From Paracoccaceae bacterium (GTDB lineage Bacteria > Pseudomonadota > Alphaproteobacteria > Rhodobacterales > Rhodobacteraceae), in assembly GCA_023260935.1 (NCBI GenBank), contig JALQTL010000251.1:1-5918 (forward strand): a stretch of DNA of 5,918 nucleotides. The letters run 5' to 3'. Each line of letters opens with the position of its first letter. Position 1 is the stretch's first letter. The notes below the pieces were generated by a model, which had not been told where the DNA came from, searched no databases, and was given only the letters and a program-made list of their open reading frames with translations. The position numbers and the translations under genes were made by a program. Below, one piece after another: positions 3,971 through 5,918 of this stretch.

Positions 3971-5918
3971 AGCTCTTCGATCATCACCACGCCCTGCATC
4001 GCCTTGATCGCGCCCTTGATCTGGGGCGTCACCGGATAGGGGCGCGGCAGCGAGACATCGATCTCGCGCCCGTCGGCATCGGGCAGGCACAGGGTGATCT
4101 GCGCACGGTTGCGGCCTTCGACCTTCGACAGCAGGGCGGCAAGCGAGGGCACGGCCTCTACCCTGTCCAGATGGATGCGCAGGTCGGATGCCCCGGCCTG
4201 TTCCGCCACGCTGTCGATGGGGGCCACCGCATTGGCCAGAAGCTTCACGCCCTCGCCATCCGGATCGGCCTTCACCGTCAGCACCACATTGCTGCCCGGT
4301 TCCAGAAAATCACGCGCGGCTTCCAGAACGTCGGAAAATACCGTCACCTCATACAGCCCGGTCGGATCGGAAAGCTGCACAAAGGCAAAACGGTTGCCCT
4401 TGGCCGATTTGCGTTCCTGCCGCGCGGAAACGGACCCCGCCAGTTTGGCAATGATCGGCCCGCGCTGCGCAAGCTGGGTCACTTCGGCCAGCGATTTCAC
4501 ATCCTTGCGCCGCAAGGCCGACATGTAATCATCCAGCGGATGCCCGGTCAGGTAAAAGCCGACGGCCTGATGTTCATGCGCCAGCCGTTCCATCGGCAAC
4601 CAGTCATCGCGATAGGGCAGGCGCGGTTCGGGGATGTCTGTTCCCGCTTCGCCGAACAGGCTGACCTGACTGCTGGAGCGCGCCTCATGCACCGCCGCGG
4701 AATAGGCCACCAGCGCGTCCAGCGCCTCGAACACCCGGGCGCGGTTCGGATCAAGCTGGTCGAAGGCCCCGGCGCGGGCCAGCATTTCAAGGGGGCGCTT
4801 GCCCACCCGCTTCAGATCCACCCGCCGGGCCACATCGAACAGCGTGGCAAAGGGCTTTTCGCGCCCCTGTTCATCCTTGCGGGCCTCGACGATCAGGCGC
4901 ATGGCATCGACGCCCACGTTCTTAAGCGCGCCAAGCGCATAGATCGCCCGGCCTTCCTTCACGTCAAAGGTGGCAAGGCTGCGGTTCACGCAAGGGGGCA
5001 CCACCTCGATCCCCATCCGGTCAAGCTCGCGCTTGTAGACGGCCAGCTTCTCGGTCAGGTGGATATCGCAGTTCATCACCCCGGCCATGAATTCAACCGG
5101 GTGGTTCGCCTTCAGCCAGCCGGTCTGATAGCTGACAACCGCATAGGCCGCCGCGTGTGACTTGTTGAAGCCATAATTTGCGAATTTCTCCAGCAGGTCA
5201 AAGACTTCTCCGGATTTTTTCGCGTCGATTCCATGTGTCTTGGCACAGCCTTCGATGAATTTCGGCCGCTCCTTGGCCATTTCCTCGGCAATCTTCTTGC
5301 CCATGGCGCGGCGCAACAGATCGGCCCCGCCAAGGCTGTAGCCTGCCATGACCTGCGCGATCTGCATCACCTGTTCCTGATAGACGATGATGCCTTGGGT
5401 TTCCTTCAGGATGTGGTCGATGGTGGGGTGGATGGATTCCAGCGGTCGCTGGCCGTGCTTCACCTCGCAATAGACGGGGATGTTTTCCATCGGACCGGGG
5501 CGATAAAGCGCCACCAGCGCCACGATATCCTCGATACAGGTGGGCTTCATGCGCCGAAGCGCATCCATCATGCCCGAGCTTTCCACCTGAAACACGGCCA
5601 CGGTGCGCGCGGCGGAATAAAGCTCGTAAGTGGCAGGATCATCCAGCGGGATATGCCCGATGTCGTTTTCCGCCCCCGCGGGCGGGTCATAAAGCTTGCG
5701 CCCGTCCTGCGCGATGTGCAGCGGACGACCGCCTTTCAGGATCAGGCTGATCGCGTTCTGGATCACCGTCAGCGTCTTCAGGCCCAGAAAGTCGAACTTC
5801 ACCAGCCCGGCCTGTTCCACCCATTTCATGTTGAACTGCGTGGCCGGCATGTCCGACCGCGGGTCCTGGTAGAGCGGCACGAGCCGGTCCAGCGGGCGGT
5901 CCCCGATCACCACGCCCG
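3967..5918 (-). CDS. dnaE: DNA polymerase III alpha subunit, C-terminal part (5' end outside window)
   Basis: This is the catalytic subunit of the replicative polymerase. About 650 residues are present, and the frame stays open to the window edge. Numbering from the codon at 5911-5913: residues GDRPLDRLVPLY (4-15) and VKFDFLGLKTL (38-48) belong to the palm, with D41 the likely match to the third catalytic aspartate (E. coli D555). RPGPMENIPVY (138-148), IIVYQEQVMQIAQ (175-187) and FNKSHAAAYAVVSYQ (249-263) are fingers-domain signatures. A helix-hairpin-helix region follows (about 300-380), then the clamp-binding motif QVSLF at 416-420 (positions 4654-4668), an OB fold (about 485-560) and the tau-binding C-terminal domain. 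From D41 to the end is 607 residues, against 605 in E. coli, so nothing seems lost here. The PHP domain and the first two catalytic aspartates lie beyond the window. The motifs fit DnaE1 rather than PolC or the error-prone ImuC/DnaE2; DnaE1 is my preferred reading. Confidence 0.97.
   Translation of the reverse strand, partial: GVVIGDRPLDRLVPLYQDPRSDMPATQFNMKWVEQAGLVKFDFLGLKTLTVIQNAISLILKGGRPLHIAQDGRKLYDPPAGAENDIGHIPLDDPATYELYSAARTVAVFQVESSGMMDALRRMKPTCIEDIVALVALYRPGPMENIPVYCEVKHGQRPLESIHPTIDHILKETQGIIVYQEQVMQIAQVMAGYSLGGADLLRRAMGKKIAEEMAKERPKFIEGCAKTHGIDAKKSGEVFDLLEKFANYGFNKSHAAAYAVVSYQTGWLKANHPVEFMAGVMNCDIHLTEKLAVYKRELDRMGIEVVPPCVNRSLATFDVKEGRAIYALGALKNVGVDAMRLIVEARKDEQGREKPFATLFDVARRVDLKRVGKRPLEMLARAGAFDQLDPNRARVFEALDALVAYSAAVHEARSSSQVSLFGEAGTDIPEPRLPYRDDWLPMERLAHEHQAVGFYLTGHPLDDYMSALRRKDVKSLAEVTQLAQRGPIIAKLAGSVSARQERKSAKGNRFAFVQLSDPTGLYEVTVFSDVLEAARDFLEPGSNVVLTVKADPDGEGVKLLANAVAPIDSVAEQAGASDLRIHLDRVEAVPSLAALLSKVEGRNRAQITLCLPDADGREIDVSLPRPYPVTPQIKGAIKAMQGVVMIEEL

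Noticed and set aside
3328..5160. Plus-strand open frame of 610 codons spanning the transporter 3' half and antisense dnaE
   Set aside because: It crosses two real genes, one out of frame and one antisense, and its composition is compositional noise with no domain.
5214..5226. Possible slippage or frameshift site at the A6 run of dnaE (minus strand)
   Set aside because: The run has six A, not the A AAA AAG heptamer known from dnaX. The family sequence continues in frame on both sides.
125..5918. Inteins, which often insert in nrdJ and dnaE
   Set aside because: Active-site segments (NPCGE and PTGTIS in NrdJ, FDFLGL and FNKSHAAAYA in DnaE) run without interruption, and spacing agrees with intein-free homologues.

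Overview
The window comes from a high-GC bacterial chromosome. It is most likely an alphaproteobacterium of the Rhodobacteraceae (Rhodobacter/Paracoccus-like). That rests on three points recalled from family knowledge: the NrdJ N-terminus (MSRFAAPIAEQIWDMKYR), a DUF1489 protein, and strong G/C preference at third codon positions. No database search was possible. There is no sign of a mobile element, phage, CRISPR array, tRNA or rRNA; this is ordinary, densely packed core chromosome.

Layout, left to right. (1) Positions 1-90 hold the last 29 codons of an unidentified plus-strand gene. Its stop codon lies in the loop of a perfect GC-rich palindrome. (2) Positions 125-2404, minus strand, encode a complete adenosylcobalamin-dependent class II ribonucleotide reductase (nrdJ), convergent with gene 1. 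(3) Positions 2405-2514 are a 110-bp divergent promoter region. It holds a good sigma-70-like promoter for nrdJ, a weaker one for the next gene, and a perfect DnaA box (TTATCCACA) just downstream of the predicted nrdJ transcription start. (4) Positions 2515-2943, plus strand, encode a DUF1489 protein of unknown function. (5) Positions 3074-3970, plus strand, encode a ten-helix EamA/DMT-type transporter whose ribosome-binding site can be buried in either of two competing hairpins. (6) Positions 3967-5918, minus strand, encode the C-terminal 650 or so residues of the replicative DNA polymerase III alpha subunit (dnaE). Its stop overlaps the transporter stop tail-to-tail by 4 bp, and its 5' part lies beyond the window.

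Two of the genes belong to DNA replication: NrdJ makes deoxyribonucleotides and DnaE polymerises them. The DnaA box at nrdJ suggests that dNTP synthesis may be tied to replication initiation, as is known for E. coli nrdAB. I did not find a clearly novel multi-gene system. The points worth a second look are regulatory: the DnaA box, the abutting divergent promoters, a possibly leaderless DUF1489 mRNA, and the switch-like hairpins at the transporter start.
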